A DNA stretch of 6,839 nt from Flavobacteriia bacterium (GCA_009925805.1 RFQF01000108.1:1-6839), one strand, 5' to 3'; positions 1 through 6,799 are shown, counted from the stretch's first letter. Notes: a model not told the origin generated them from the sequence alone. Translations and numbers: made by a program.

Positions 1-1
1 G

Positions 2-1048
2 TTTTCCCTGCAGCAAATCGCCGCTAACCCCTTGGCAATAAATATGGGCGATCCAGCGACAGGCAACTTGCGCTTGAGTTTGGCGGGAGGGGTGAACAAT
101 GTGGGAACAACCATAGGCCCGGTATTGGTGTCCTTGGCTATTTTTGGAAGCCATGCTTCGAGTGAAACAACCTTACAATTATCGGCAGTAAAAGTGCCTT
201 ATCTGGTTTTAGGAGCTGCTTTTATTTTAGCTGCGGTTTTTTTTAAGTTGTCAAAAGTTCCCGATCGACTGGAGCAGGAAGGTCAAAAGCAAACCCCGGA
301 AGTTTCCATGCTCTCCGTGCTTCGCAAACCTCAAGTATGGTTAGCCATGGTGGCGATCTTTGTTTATGTAGGGGTTGAAGTTTCCACAGCAAGCAACTTA
401 CCTGAGTTTATGAAGCAAAAACTGGGAACCCAAGAACACCAAATAGCCCCCTATGTTTCGTTGTTTTGGGCAAGTCTTATGATTGGAAGATGGTCCTCCG
501 CCGCAGGAGCCTTTGGGGTGGCCGATGAGTTAAAACAAAAGCTAAGCCTGTTGTTGCCGTTTTTAGCCTTCGGTATTTTTCTGTTGGTAAATTTCCTTGC
601 TGGGCATTCCGTCGAACCGTTTTATCCTTACCTTTTTATTATTCTTGTTTTAATGCTAGCCGATGCGTTTACCGGAGGAAATCCCGTGCGCCAATTGGTG
701 GTCTATTCTAGTTTAGGGGCTGTTGCACTATTGACAGGAATTCTTGGAAGCGGTTTAGTCAGTGTATTTGCTTTTATTTCGGTGGGCCTGTTTTGCAGCA
801 CCCTTTGGCCCTGCATTTTTTCTTTAGGGATAGCCGGCTTGAACGAAAAAACCAATGTGGCTTCAAGTTTAATGATTATGATGATCATGGGTGGTGGGTT
901 TATTTCCCAAGGTCAAGCGGCCTTAGGCAATATCTCCTTCATTGGCATTCAAGGCTCGTATTGGGTTGGGGTGCTGTGCTTTGCCTATTTGATTTTTTTC
1001 GCGGTTACCGTAAATCGCGGACTCAAGAAAGCGGGAATTTTACTGTAA
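2..1048 (+). CDS. FHS-family (FucP-like) MFS sugar transporter, 5'-truncated by window edge
   Basis: This is the C-terminal 348 residues of a major facilitator superfamily permease. The reading frame is open to base 2, so the true start lies outside the window and the TTG at 32 is an internal Leu codon. The fragment opens with QQIAANPLAINMGDPATGN and continues LSLAGGVNNVGTTIGP, which matches the conserved block after the central helices of the fucose/glucose/galactose:H+ symporter (FHS) group. Further family-like blocks are YVGVEVSTASNLPEF, an IGRW motif, and VGLFCSTLWPCIFSLGIAGL followed by a Gly-rich helix (MGGGFISQ). About eight or nine hydrophobic segments are visible. The expected role is proton-coupled sugar uptake across the inner membrane. 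The substrate cannot be read from the sequence, and no sugar-catabolic gene is in view. The family call is from remembered motifs. Confidence 0.85.
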   Translation, partial: FSLQQIAANPLAINMGDPATGNLRLSLAGGVNNVGTTIGPVLVSLAIFGSHASSETTLQLSAVKVPYLVLGAAFILAAVFFKLSKVPDRLEQEGQKQTPEVSMLSVLRKPQVWLAMVAIFVYVGVEVSTASNLPEFMKQKLGTQEHQIAPYVSLFWASLMIGRWSSAAGAFGVADELKQKLSLLLPFLAFGIFLLVNFLAGHSVEPFYPYLFIILVLMLADAFTGGNPVRQLVVYSSLGAVALLTGILGSGLVSVFAFISVGLFCSTLWPCIFSLGIAGLNEKTNVASSLMIMMIMGGGFISQGQAALGNISFIGIQGSYWVGVLCFAYLIFFAVTVNRGLKKAGILL

Positions 1049-1062
1049 GAACCTGTAACGTG

Positions 1063-1074
1063 TTTTTCGAAAAA
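1063..1074. repeat. 12-bp perfect palindrome TTTTTCGAAAAA
   Basis: A perfect inverted repeat without a loop lies in the 57-base gap between the transporter and the next gene. It ends 19 bases before the TAccTTTG box, about where a -33 element would be expected. It could be a regulator-binding site or chance A/T tracts. It has no loop, so it would make a poor terminator hairpin, and I see no other terminator after the transporter. Confidence 0.3.
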
Positions 1075-1093
1075 GGGATTCCGTTTGCTTTCC

Positions 1094-1101
1094 TACCTTT
1101 G
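1094..1101 (+). promoter_or_regulatory. Bacteroidota-type -7 promoter box (TAccTTTG)
   Basis: TACCTTTG matches the Bacteroidota sigma-ABfr -7 consensus TAnnTTTG exactly. It sits 4 bases before the ATG at 1106, so transcription would start at or almost at the start codon, giving a leaderless or near-leaderless mRNA. No convincing TTTG -33 element lies at the usual distance. That region is occupied by the TTTTTCGAAAAA palindrome, whose upstream arm offers only a weak TTcG. The box match is seen directly; its use as a promoter is inferred. Confidence 0.6.
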
Positions 1102-1105
1102 CACT

Positions 1106-1474
1106 ATGGATTTTAATACCGAATTGCGTTTTCAAAAGTTGATCGAATTTTTGAAGCCCACCTTTGAAATGGATTTAGACCTCACAGCACTAATTTATCT
1201 TATTGGTTTAAATGAGGCGGGATTCGGCTTTAGAACCTACACCAAACAAGAAAAAATGGACCTCATGCATATTGCAGTTTGCACCTTGCTTTCTCCCGCG
1301 GGATATTACACCTTTTCGCACCGAGACGAGCAAAATTGGCCCCATTTTATTGCCGTGTCAACGCTGCCCCCTCTCAGTGAAAAAGAGCAAAATCATATTC
1401 TTAAAGAAGCGGTAATTGATTATTTTATTGAAAAAGAATACGTTACACAAGAAATGCTCGCTATCGAGGTTTAG
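1106..1474 (+). CDS. Conserved-looking Bacteroidota hypothetical protein, 122 aa
   Basis: This is a soluble, acidic 122-residue protein of unknown function with no signal peptide or membrane segment. The start is taken at ATG 1106 (MDFNTELRFQKL). The frame extends to a TTG at 1085, but that would place the TAccTTTG promoter box inside the gene. The N-terminal half looks helical (LIEFLKPTFEMDLDLTALIYLIGLNEAGFGF), with a KQEKMDLMHIAVCTLLSPAGYY block in the middle. A short Trp/Pro segment (NWPHFIAVSTLPPLSEKEQ) follows, and then an amphipathic, charged C-terminal helix. I recall similar short proteins without assigned function in other Bacteroidota genomes, particularly the 'DLMHIAVC.LLS..GYY' block, but cannot confirm this here. 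It appears to be transcribed on its own. Its last 14 bases overlap the 3' end of the convergent lipoprotein gene. Confidence 0.8.
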   Translation: MDFNTELRFQKLIEFLKPTFEMDLDLTALIYLIGLNEAGFGFRTYTKQEKMDLMHIAVCTLLSPAGYYTFSHRDEQNWPHFIAVSTLPPLSEKEQNHILKEAVIDYFIEKEYVTQEMLAIEV

Positions 1475-1982
1475 GGCCAACGTACTCTATGATGGGATTG
1501 GTTCCCACAAAGCAGGATCGGTGCACTACAAAATGAAGGGTATCTCGGTCAATGATCACGGCTTCAAAGTCAACTTGGGCGCGCCATTGCTCCCAGGCTT
1601 TTTCGTCTAAATAGCGGTAAGGTGACTGCTCAACGTGCCCATTGAATTCAGGAAGAGGATATTTGCGCTTCAGGTCCTCGTAGGATAACAATTTGTCTTC
1701 ATCGAGCAAAGAACATTTTGTATGAGCCAATCTACCTTGCCAAATACCCTGGGCATTGAGGGTTATTCGTTTGTACGGTTGCTTTTCATGCTGAAGTTGG
1801 AAAGAATGGTGGGCCAAGGCTTCATACCTCCCACCAATTTCGCTGGAGTCGGGAATTTTTCCACCACAATAAGGCCAATGATAATACCCCTGAATTACAA
1901 CGTTTTCATTGCAGGAAAACAGCAAGGATAACGGAAATAGGAAAATGCATGGGATTTTAAAAAGCTGCTTGTTTGCCGCCAT
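1461..1982 (-). CDS. Predicted lipoprotein, 173 aa, function unknown
   Basis: The N-terminus is a type II signal peptide: a lysine at residue 9, a hydrophobic stretch (residues 10-22), then lipobox LFSC with the lipidated Cys at 24. The mature part is about 150 residues, with cysteines at 39, 90 and 157. The segment around 33-42 (YYHWPYCGGKIP) and the later NAQGIWQGRL resemble, from memory, small Bacteroidota secreted proteins with a 'pYCGGa.P' motif and a carboxypeptidase-regulatory-like beta fold. This resemblance is weak and not a family assignment. A Trp pair (AWEQW, 129-133) and SCFVGTNP lie near the C-terminus. The gene follows dxr after 22 bases on the same strand and is probably the last gene of the polA transcript. 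Its ATG at 1982 is preceded by A/T-rich sequence, including a stray ATGTAA. No terminator is seen beyond it, only the convergent gene. Confidence 0.75.
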   Translation of the reverse strand: MAANKQLFKIPCIFLFPLSLLFSCNENVVIQGYYHWPYCGGKIPDSSEIGGRYEALAHHSFQLQHEKQPYKRITLNAQGIWQGRLAHTKCSLLDEDKLLSYEDLKRKYPLPEFNGHVEQSPYRYLDEKAWEQWRAQVDFEAVIIDRDTLHFVVHRSCFVGTNPIIEYVGPKPR

Positions 1983-2004
1983 TTTACATTAAAATTTGCG
2001 ATAT

Positions 2005-3162
2005 TTATTCAATAAATCCTTGGGCCAAGCGCCGAGCTTCGGCATCGGTTGTTACATAGGCTTCAAGCGTTGGTTTCGAAATCACGGAGGTTTTTTCCAT
2101 GACCCATTCATTGATTTTGGCAATTTCTAAGAAATGAATTCGATCCTCTAAGAAAGCTTGTACGGCGATTTCGTTGGCAGCATTCAAGGCACAAGGAATA
2201 TTTCCGTCCATTTCCATTGCCCGGTAGGCAAGGTCTAAGTTCTTGAAGGCTTCCCGGTCGGGTTTTTCAAAGGTCAGTTGCGGATGGTCTAAAAAGTCAA
2301 AGCGGGGAAATTTTGTCTTTAACCTGTACGGATAGGTCAAGGCATACTGGATGGGCAGTTTCATGTCGGGTAAGCCCATTTGCGCTTTCATGCTGCCGTC
2401 TTCAAATTGAACCAACGAATGTACAATGCTCTGGGGATGCACCACCACATCAATTTGGTCCGCAGTTAAATCAAACAACCATTTGGCCTCAATCACTTCC
2501 AAGCCTTTGTTCATCATCGTGGCAGAGTCAATGGTGATTTTTGCTCCCATGCTCCAATTCGGGTGCTTGAGCGCTTGGGCTTTGGTCACCTGTTGCAATT
2601 GCGCAGTGGAAAATCCCCGAAAGGGGCCGCCAGAAGCGGTTAAATAAATCTTTTCAATGGCGTTCAAGTGTTCCCCTGGAAGGCACTGAAAAATGGCAGA
2701 ATGTTCCGAATCTACGGGATAAAGGTTCACCCGGTGCTTTTTAATCAATTCGTTGATTAACCTACCAGCAACCACCAAGGTTTCTTTATTGGCTAAGGCA
2801 ATGTCTTTACCAGCTTCTATGGCAGCAATGGTCGGTTTAAGACCTGAATACCCTACTAAGGCGGTTAATACCACATCTACCTCGGTGGATTGAACCACCT
2901 GACACAAGGCATCAGCGCCACAGTATACATGAATGTTTTCGTTCCAAAGCGCTTTTTTTACCTTGATATACTGGGTTTCATCTCCGATGACGACCATATT
3001 TGGCTTAAATTTCAACGCCTGTTCCATCAACAAATCGGCATTTTTACCGGCCGTGATTACTTGAAGGTCAAACAATTCGGGATAGGTTTCAAGAACTTCT
3101 AAAGCTTGGGTGCCAATGGAACCTGTAGACCCTAAGATGGCAACACCGCGTTGTTTTTTCAT
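2005..3162 (-). CDS. dxr: 1-deoxy-D-xylulose 5-phosphate reductoisomerase
   Basis: Dxr (IspC) converts 1-deoxy-D-xylulose 5-phosphate to 2-C-methyl-D-erythritol 4-phosphate using NADPH and a divalent metal, the first committed step of the MEP pathway to isoprenoids, in the cytosol. The 385-residue length is typical of the family. Visible motifs are the NADPH-binding GSTGSIGTQ (11-19), ANKE (124-127), metal ligands Asp151 and Glu153 in VDSEHSAIFQ, the substrate loop TASGGPFR (175-182), HPNW (200-203) and DSATMMNKGLEVIEAK (212-227). Asn218, Lys219 and Glu222 in that last motif match the known substrate and metal residues. VHPQSIVHSLVQF (241-253) follows. All key residues are present, so the enzyme should be active. 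Its ATG overlaps the TGA of the upstream lipoprotein gene (ATGA), which suggests translational coupling. I see no separate promoter, so dxr expression may depend on the polA transcript. Confidence 0.97.
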   Translation of the reverse strand: MKKQRGVAILGSTGSIGTQALEVLETYPELFDLQVITAGKNADLLMEQALKFKPNMVVIGDETQYIKVKKALWNENIHVYCGADALCQVVQSTEVDVVLTALVGYSGLKPTIAAIEAGKDIALANKETLVVAGRLINELIKKHRVNLYPVDSEHSAIFQCLPGEHLNAIEKIYLTASGGPFRGFSTAQLQQVTKAQALKHPNWSMGAKITIDSATMMNKGLEVIEAKWLFDLTADQIDVVVHPQSIVHSLVQFEDGSMKAQMGLPDMKLPIQYALTYPYRLKTKFPRFDFLDHPQLTFEKPDREAFKNLDLAYRAMEMDGNIPCALNAANEIAVQAFLEDRIHFLEIAKINEWVMEKTSVISKPTLEAYVTTDAEARRLAQGFIE

Positions 3163-3551
3163 TTTTGTTTGGTGCCGTCAGCGTTAAAATTGGATCCTCC
3201 ACCTAGAAAGTAGTATCCTCCTTGTAGCTTGAAGTGATTTTTATCTAAAAAAGAACCAGAAACGTAGTAGTGCGGATCACCGCTATCGTAATGCAAGGTG
3301 CCATCCGTTTCCATCAAATAGGAGGTCACATTATTTTGATTTATAAAATCGATGAAATAACGATTTTCAGACCGGCGAACAGATAATTGGTAAATGGTTG
3401 TATCCAAATAAACCGGTTGACCCATGACCCAATGGCTGTTTATCGATCGTACGGTATATTCACCCACATATTTCAATCGGTAATCGAAGATGGGCTTGTT
3501 GCAACCACAAGCCAAGCAACAAACAACTAGAAAAAAATAGAGTAGTTTCAT
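3159..3551 (-). CDS. Small lipoprotein, downstream copy of a tandem paralogous pair
   Basis: The product is a 130-residue predicted lipoprotein of unknown function. I chose ATG 3551 because MKLLYFFLVVCCLACGC forms a compact type II signal peptide aligned with that of the upstream paralogue. The open frame reaches an ATG at 3593, but the extra MEDTRL... segment is hydrophilic and lies inside the upstream gene. The likely lipidated Cys is 17 (ACGC), with Cys15 an alternative. The mature protein begins NKPIFDYRLKYVGEY and contains alternating beta-like segments, METDGTLHYDSGDPHYYVSG, FLDKNHFKL, a Gly-rich GGYYFLGGGS and a GTKQK end. About 60% of aligned mature residues match the upstream paralogue by hand count. 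There is no acidic patch right after the Cys of the kind that directs surface export, so a periplasm-facing location is more likely. It starts 1 base after the upstream stop and overlaps dxr by 4 bases. Confidence 0.8.
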   Translation of the reverse strand: MKLLYFFLVVCCLACGCNKPIFDYRLKYVGEYTVRSINSHWVMGQPVYLDTTIYQLSVRRSENRYFIDFINQNNVTSYLMETDGTLHYDSGDPHYYVSGSFLDKNHFKLQGGYYFLGGGSNFNADGTKQK

Positions 3552-3552
3552 G

Positions 3553-3957
3553 CTATTTTTTTGTGCCATACTCATCAAACGAGTATCCTCCACCTAAACC
3601 CATATAACCACCCGTAAGACGAAAATGATTCTTGTCTACAAAGCCACCATTGACGTAAAAATGTGGATCATAACCATCGGAGTGAAGTGTTCCATCGGTT
3701 TCCAGGAGATAGTTTTTTGTTACTGAGCTGTTTTGCCTTACAAAATCCACATAGTACCTGTCATTGGATCGATTTACATTTAATGTATAGGTTACCGTAT
3801 CTTGTTGATAGTTGCTTCCTACCCAACTCGAATTGTAGGATATGACCTGATATTCCCCAACGAATTTGGACCGATAGTCTATCAGTGGTTTTTTGCATCC
3901 CAAAAGGAAAATCAGCAATAGCGAAAAGGAAAAAATAATTTTCATCATGTTGTTCAT
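3553..3957 (-). CDS. Small lipoprotein, upstream copy of a tandem paralogous pair
   Basis: The product is a 134-residue predicted lipoprotein of unknown function. The preferred start is ATG 3957, which shares its A with the polA stop (TAATG). ATGs at 3948 and 3945 are also possible, and the last gives the best alignment to the paralogue's MK start. The signal peptide ends in lipobox LLGC, with Cys21 counted from 3957. The mature part (GCKKPLIDYRSKFVGEY onward) has YYVDF, LLETDGTLHSDGYDPHFYVNG, FVDKNHFRL, GGYMGLGGG and a terminal GTKK. The pattern suggests a small all-beta domain, perhaps calycin-like, but I recognise no named family. The gene ends in A7 followed by TAG, then one base and the ATG of the paralogue. 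Its position suggests co-translation with polA; the role is unknown. Confidence 0.8.
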   Translation of the reverse strand: MNNMMKIIFSFSLLLIFLLGCKKPLIDYRSKFVGEYQVISYNSSWVGSNYQQDTVTYTLNVNRSNDRYYVDFVRQNSSVTKNYLLETDGTLHSDGYDPHFYVNGGFVDKNHFRLTGGYMGLGGGYSFDEYGTKK

Positions 3958-6764
3958 TAATGTGCTTCCAGCCAATTATCAGCAATTTCCATTTCCACAA
4001 CCATGGGCACTGCAAGTTGCACCGCATTTTCCATGGCTTCTTTCACTAAGGCTTTCATTTCCTCTTGTTCCGTCACATGCACATCAAACAGCAGTTCATC
4101 GTGCACCTGTAAGATCATTTTCGACTTCAAATCCCTTGATTTCATGGTTTGATACACCGCAATCATGGCCATTTTAATAATATCGGCCGCCGATCCTTGG
4201 ATTGGTGCGTTAATCGCGTTGCGTTCTGCATAGCCTCGAACCATGGCATTAGCCGAGTTAATATCGGGTAAATACCTTCTGCGTTTCATGATGGTTTCCA
4301 CGTATCCGTGTTCGCGCGCAAACGAAATGACATGGTCCATATAGGATTTTATCGTTCCAAATTGGACAAAATAGGCATCAATGATTTCCTTGGCTTCGGT
4401 GCGAGAGATTCCTAAATTTTGGGCAAGACCAAAAGCTGATTGCCCATAAATAATTCCAAAATTTACCGCCTTTGCCGCACTGCGCTGGGATTTAGTTACT
4501 TCTTGGATTGGCACTTTGTACACGGTGGCCGCGGTGGCTGCGTGAATGTCCAACCCTTCTTGAAAGGCTTTAATCATCGACGGGTCCTCGCTGAGTGCCG
4601 CAATGATGCGCAATTCTATCTGCGAGTAATCCACCGACATGATTTTAAATTCCGGTCCCCGAGCAACAAATGCTTTTCGAATTTCTCGTCCTTTGGCTGT
4701 TCGGATGGGAATATTTTGAAGATTTGGATTATTCGAACTTAAGCGGCCCGTAGCCGTAACCGTTTGCATAAAACTCGTGTGAATCCTGCCGTCACGGGGA
4801 CTGCACATTTCAGGAAGAGGATCCACGTAGGTGCTTTTGAGTTTTTTTAACTGTCGGTATTCCAACAGCATAGGAATGATCGGATGGTCGTTTTCGTGTT
4901 TTTGAAGGATCTCCTCCGACGTGGCGTACTGACCCGTTTTGGTCTTTTTAGCTTTGGAACTGATTTTCAAATGCTCAAAAAGAATATCCCCCAATTGTTT
5001 AGGGGAGTCGATATTAAAGGGAACGCCCACGAGTGCGATTATTTCGTCGTGCAATTTTACCAAGGTGTCTTGTAGCTCCAGGGAGTAGGATTTTAAGGAG
5101 TTAACATCAATGGCGATTCCTTCTTCTTCCATGCCCGAAAGCACCTGAACGAGGGGCATTTCCATGGAATAAAACAAGGATTTTAGATGAGGTTTGTCCA
5201 CTTCCTGAATCAAGAAATTACGCAACTGCAAGGTGATATCGGCATCTTCGCATGCGTACTCATAAACGGATTCAGGAGATAAATCGCCCATGTTCCCTTG
5301 TCCTTTACCTTTTTTACCAATCAAGGCTTCGATCGAAATGGGTTGATATCCTAGGTAAAATTGAGCCATAAAGTCCATGCCTTGTTTTCCTTCCGGATTG
5401 ATGAGGTACTGGGCAATCATCGTATCAAAAAGGGGTCCTTCAACCTCAACGCCGTAGCGCCGCAAAACCTGAAGATCGAATTTGGTATTGTGTCCTACTT
5501 TTTCAATGGCCGGATCCTTCATTAAATCGATAAAAACTTCCAATATAGCACGCGCTTCTTCCGGATTTTTTGGAACAGGAACATAAAACGCCTCCTTGGG
5601 ATGAACCGCAAAGGACACGCCTACTAACGCATCATTCAAGGAGTCCGTACCGGTGGTTTCGGTATCAAAGCAAAGCACACGATGCTTGGATAAATGTAGC
5701 ACAAGTTCCTTTCGTTCCCTTTCAGTAGCAATGAGATGGTAGGAGGGCGCTTCAGTTTCCAAGGATTTTAATGCAGCGATTGGAGATTCCGAAGGGGTTT
5801 CCGAAAAAGCCTCCGACGAAAATAAATCCAATTGAACAGAAGCGGTAGATTTCGCAGAGGATTGAATTTGCATTTCTTCCCCGAGCACTTTTAAGAGCAA
5901 GTTTCGAAATTCCAATTGCGTAAATACTTCTCGGATGGCTTCAGAATTTACAGGGCATATTTTAAGATGTTCTTCATCGAAAGGAACTTCAAGATCAACA
6001 AGGATGGTGGCCAACATTTTTGAAATGCGTCCTTGCGCTGCAAAAGCGATTACGTTTTCTTGTTGCTTGCCCTTTAGTTCATGCGCATGGGCAATGAGCG
6101 ATTCAATGCTCCCGTATTTTGCGATCAGGGTTTTTGCTGTCTTTTCACCGATCCCAGGAATCCCCGGGATATTATCCGAAGCATCACCCCATAATCCCAA
6201 TATATCAATTACTTGGTGGGGGGATTCAATTTCGAATTTATCACAAACCTCGTTCACGCCTAAAATTTCTGGAGGGTTTCCTCCACGTCCAGGCTTATAA
6301 ATAAAAGTGTTCTCGCTGACAAGTTGCCCATAATCTTTGTCGGGCGTCATCATGTACGTAAGGAACCCTCGTTTTTCGGCTATTTTTGCTAAAGATCCAA
6401 TGACGTCATCCGCTTCGTGTCCCGCTAATTCAATCATGGGGATATTGAAGGCCCGCACGATGTCTTTGATGGGACCTATCATGCTTCGAATATCCTCCGG
6501 CATTTCCTCGCGTTGGGCTTTGTACGCTTCAAACGCGACTTGACGGTGCTCGCTTCCGCCCGGCGGATCAAAGACTACAGCTAAATGGGTCGGTTTTTCG
6601 GTTTTTACTACGTCAATCAAGACATTCGTAAAGCCAAAGGCGGCGCTCGTGTTTTGTCCTTTCGAATTTACCCTTGGGTTTTTGGCAAAAGCAAAATATG
6701 CCCTGTAAATCAAAGCGTAGGCATCCAATAAAAAAAGTTTCTTGGGGGCGTCTTTGGTGAGCAA
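3957..6764 (-). CDS. polA: DNA polymerase I
   Basis: PolA fills gaps and removes RNA primers during lagging-strand synthesis and repair. Numbering is from TTG 6764 (935 aa; E. coli has 928). The 5'-3' nuclease domain (about 8-300) keeps its acidic metal site: Asp14 in LLDAYALIYRAY, EADD (117-120), TPDKD (140-144) and GDASDN (193-198). A Ser-rich linker (about 300-340) follows. The proofreading domain is intact: DTETTG (367-372), HNTKFD (425-430) and YxxxD (503-507). The polymerase domain has motif A VDYSQIELR (Asp712), motif B R761/K765/F769/Y773 in KAVNFGIIYG, and motif C QVHDEL (886-891). All three activities should work. No in-frame ATG precedes the nuclease domain. The frame is open to the window edge, so TTG 6764 is a best guess, with TTG 6791 or the edge GTG 6839 as alternatives. 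It is the first gene of the cluster; its stop overlaps the next ATG. Confidence 0.95.
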   Translation of the reverse strand: MLTKDAPKKLFLLDAYALIYRAYFAFAKNPRVNSKGQNTSAAFGFTNVLIDVVKTEKPTHLAVVFDPPGGSEHRQVAFEAYKAQREEMPEDIRSMIGPIKDIVRAFNIPMIELAGHEADDVIGSLAKIAEKRGFLTYMMTPDKDYGQLVSENTFIYKPGRGGNPPEILGVNEVCDKFEIESPHQVIDILGLWGDASDNIPGIPGIGEKTAKTLIAKYGSIESLIAHAHELKGKQQENVIAFAAQGRISKMLATILVDLEVPFDEEHLKICPVNSEAIREVFTQLEFRNLLLKVLGEEMQIQSSAKSTASVQLDLFSSEAFSETPSESPIAALKSLETEAPSYHLIATERERKELVLHLSKHRVLCFDTETTGTDSLNDALVGVSFAVHPKEAFYVPVPKNPEEARAILEVFIDLMKDPAIEKVGHNTKFDLQVLRRYGVEVEGPLFDTMIAQYLINPEGKQGMDFMAQFYLGYQPISIEALIGKKGKGQGNMGDLSPESVYEYACEDADITLQLRNFLIQEVDKPHLKSLFYSMEMPLVQVLSGMEEEGIAIDVNSLKSYSLELQDTLVKLHDEIIALVGVPFNIDSPKQLGDILFEHLKISSKAKKTKTGQYATSEEILQKHENDHPIIPMLLEYRQLKKLKSTYVDPLPEMCSPRDGRIHTSFMQTVTATGRLSSNNPNLQNIPIRTAKGREIRKAFVARGPEFKIMSVDYSQIELRIIAALSEDPSMIKAFQEGLDIHAATAATVYKVPIQEVTKSQRSAAKAVNFGIIYGQSAFGLAQNLGISRTEAKEIIDAYFVQFGTIKSYMDHVISFAREHGYVETIMKRRRYLPDINSANAMVRGYAERNAINAPIQGSAADIIKMAMIAVYQTMKSRDLKSKMILQVHDELLFDVHVTEQEEMKALVKEAMENAVQLAVPMVVEMEIADNWLEAH

Positions 6765-6765
6765 G

Positions 6766-6786
6766 CTATTGTGTTTTAGGAAACAT
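6766..6786 (-). other. Possible 6-codon leader ORF, or true polA start displaced by an indel
   Basis: An ATG at 6786 opens a six-codon frame (MFPKTQ) that ends in TAG at 6766-6768, one base before the proposed TTG start of polA. It is the only ATG close upstream of polA and lies 13 bases after the promoter-like box. It is out of frame with polA. It could be a short leader peptide, chance, or the real polA start separated from the gene by a one-base sequence error. Confidence 0.25.
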
Positions 6787-6799
6787 GACAATTTCAGGT

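Larger units (their letters stand above)
3159..3957 (-). repeat. Tandem gene duplication (two lipoprotein genes)
   Basis: The two adjacent lipoprotein genes encode proteins that align end to end with only small gaps. Shared blocks include DYR.K.VGEY, NS.WV, RY..DF, ETDGTLH.D, DPH.YV.G, DKNHF.L.GGY and a GTK C-terminus. The DNA has diverged clearly, including at synonymous positions, so the duplication is old rather than recent or an assembly artefact. Retention of both copies, in register and with no spacer, suggests both are used. Confidence 0.85.
1461..6764 (-). other. Probable operon: polA - lipoprotein pair - dxr - lipoprotein
   Basis: Five same-strand genes lie nearly end to end. The junctions are TAATG (polA stop overlaps the next ATG by one base, at 3957), TAG-C-ATG (1-base gap, 3551-3555), ATGA (4-base overlap, 3159-3162) and a 22-base gap (1983-2004). 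No promoter box or terminator is seen between them. Such junctions usually mean one transcript with ribosome reinitiation. The transcript itself is inferred. Confidence 0.75.

Noticed and set aside
1049..1105. Terminator for the transporter gene
   Set aside because: The only inverted repeat is the loopless TTTTTCGAAAAA, which would not form a stable GC-rich hairpin followed by a U run.
793..1116. Plus-strand ORF of 107 codons overlapping the transporter's 3' end
   Set aside because: It lies in another frame of the clearly conserved MFS gene, its product is rich in Cys, Trp and Arg with no recognisable motif, and it would run across the promoter box.
1983..2004. Separate promoter for the last lipoprotein gene
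   Set aside because: The 22-base gap is A/T-rich but has no TAnnTTTG match; it only holds a chance ATGTAA start-stop.
2313..2647. Two overlapping plus-strand ORFs (74 and 73 codons) antisense to dxr
   Set aside because: Both lie opposite the conserved catalytic core of dxr and look like by-products of its codon usage.
3551..3593. Longer N-terminus for the second lipoprotein (ATG at 3593)
   Set aside because: It would put 14 hydrophilic residues before the signal peptide and lie inside the upstream gene; ATG 3551 aligns with the paralogue's signal peptide.
3761..4027. Minus-strand ORF of 88 codons across the polA/lipoprotein junction
   Set aside because: It overlaps two well-supported genes in a different frame and has no signal peptide or motif of its own.
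5935..6300. Plus-strand ORF of 121 codons antisense to the polA 5'-nuclease domain
   Set aside because: It is a shadow of the conserved polA coding frame; its Pro/Ser-rich translation has no family features.
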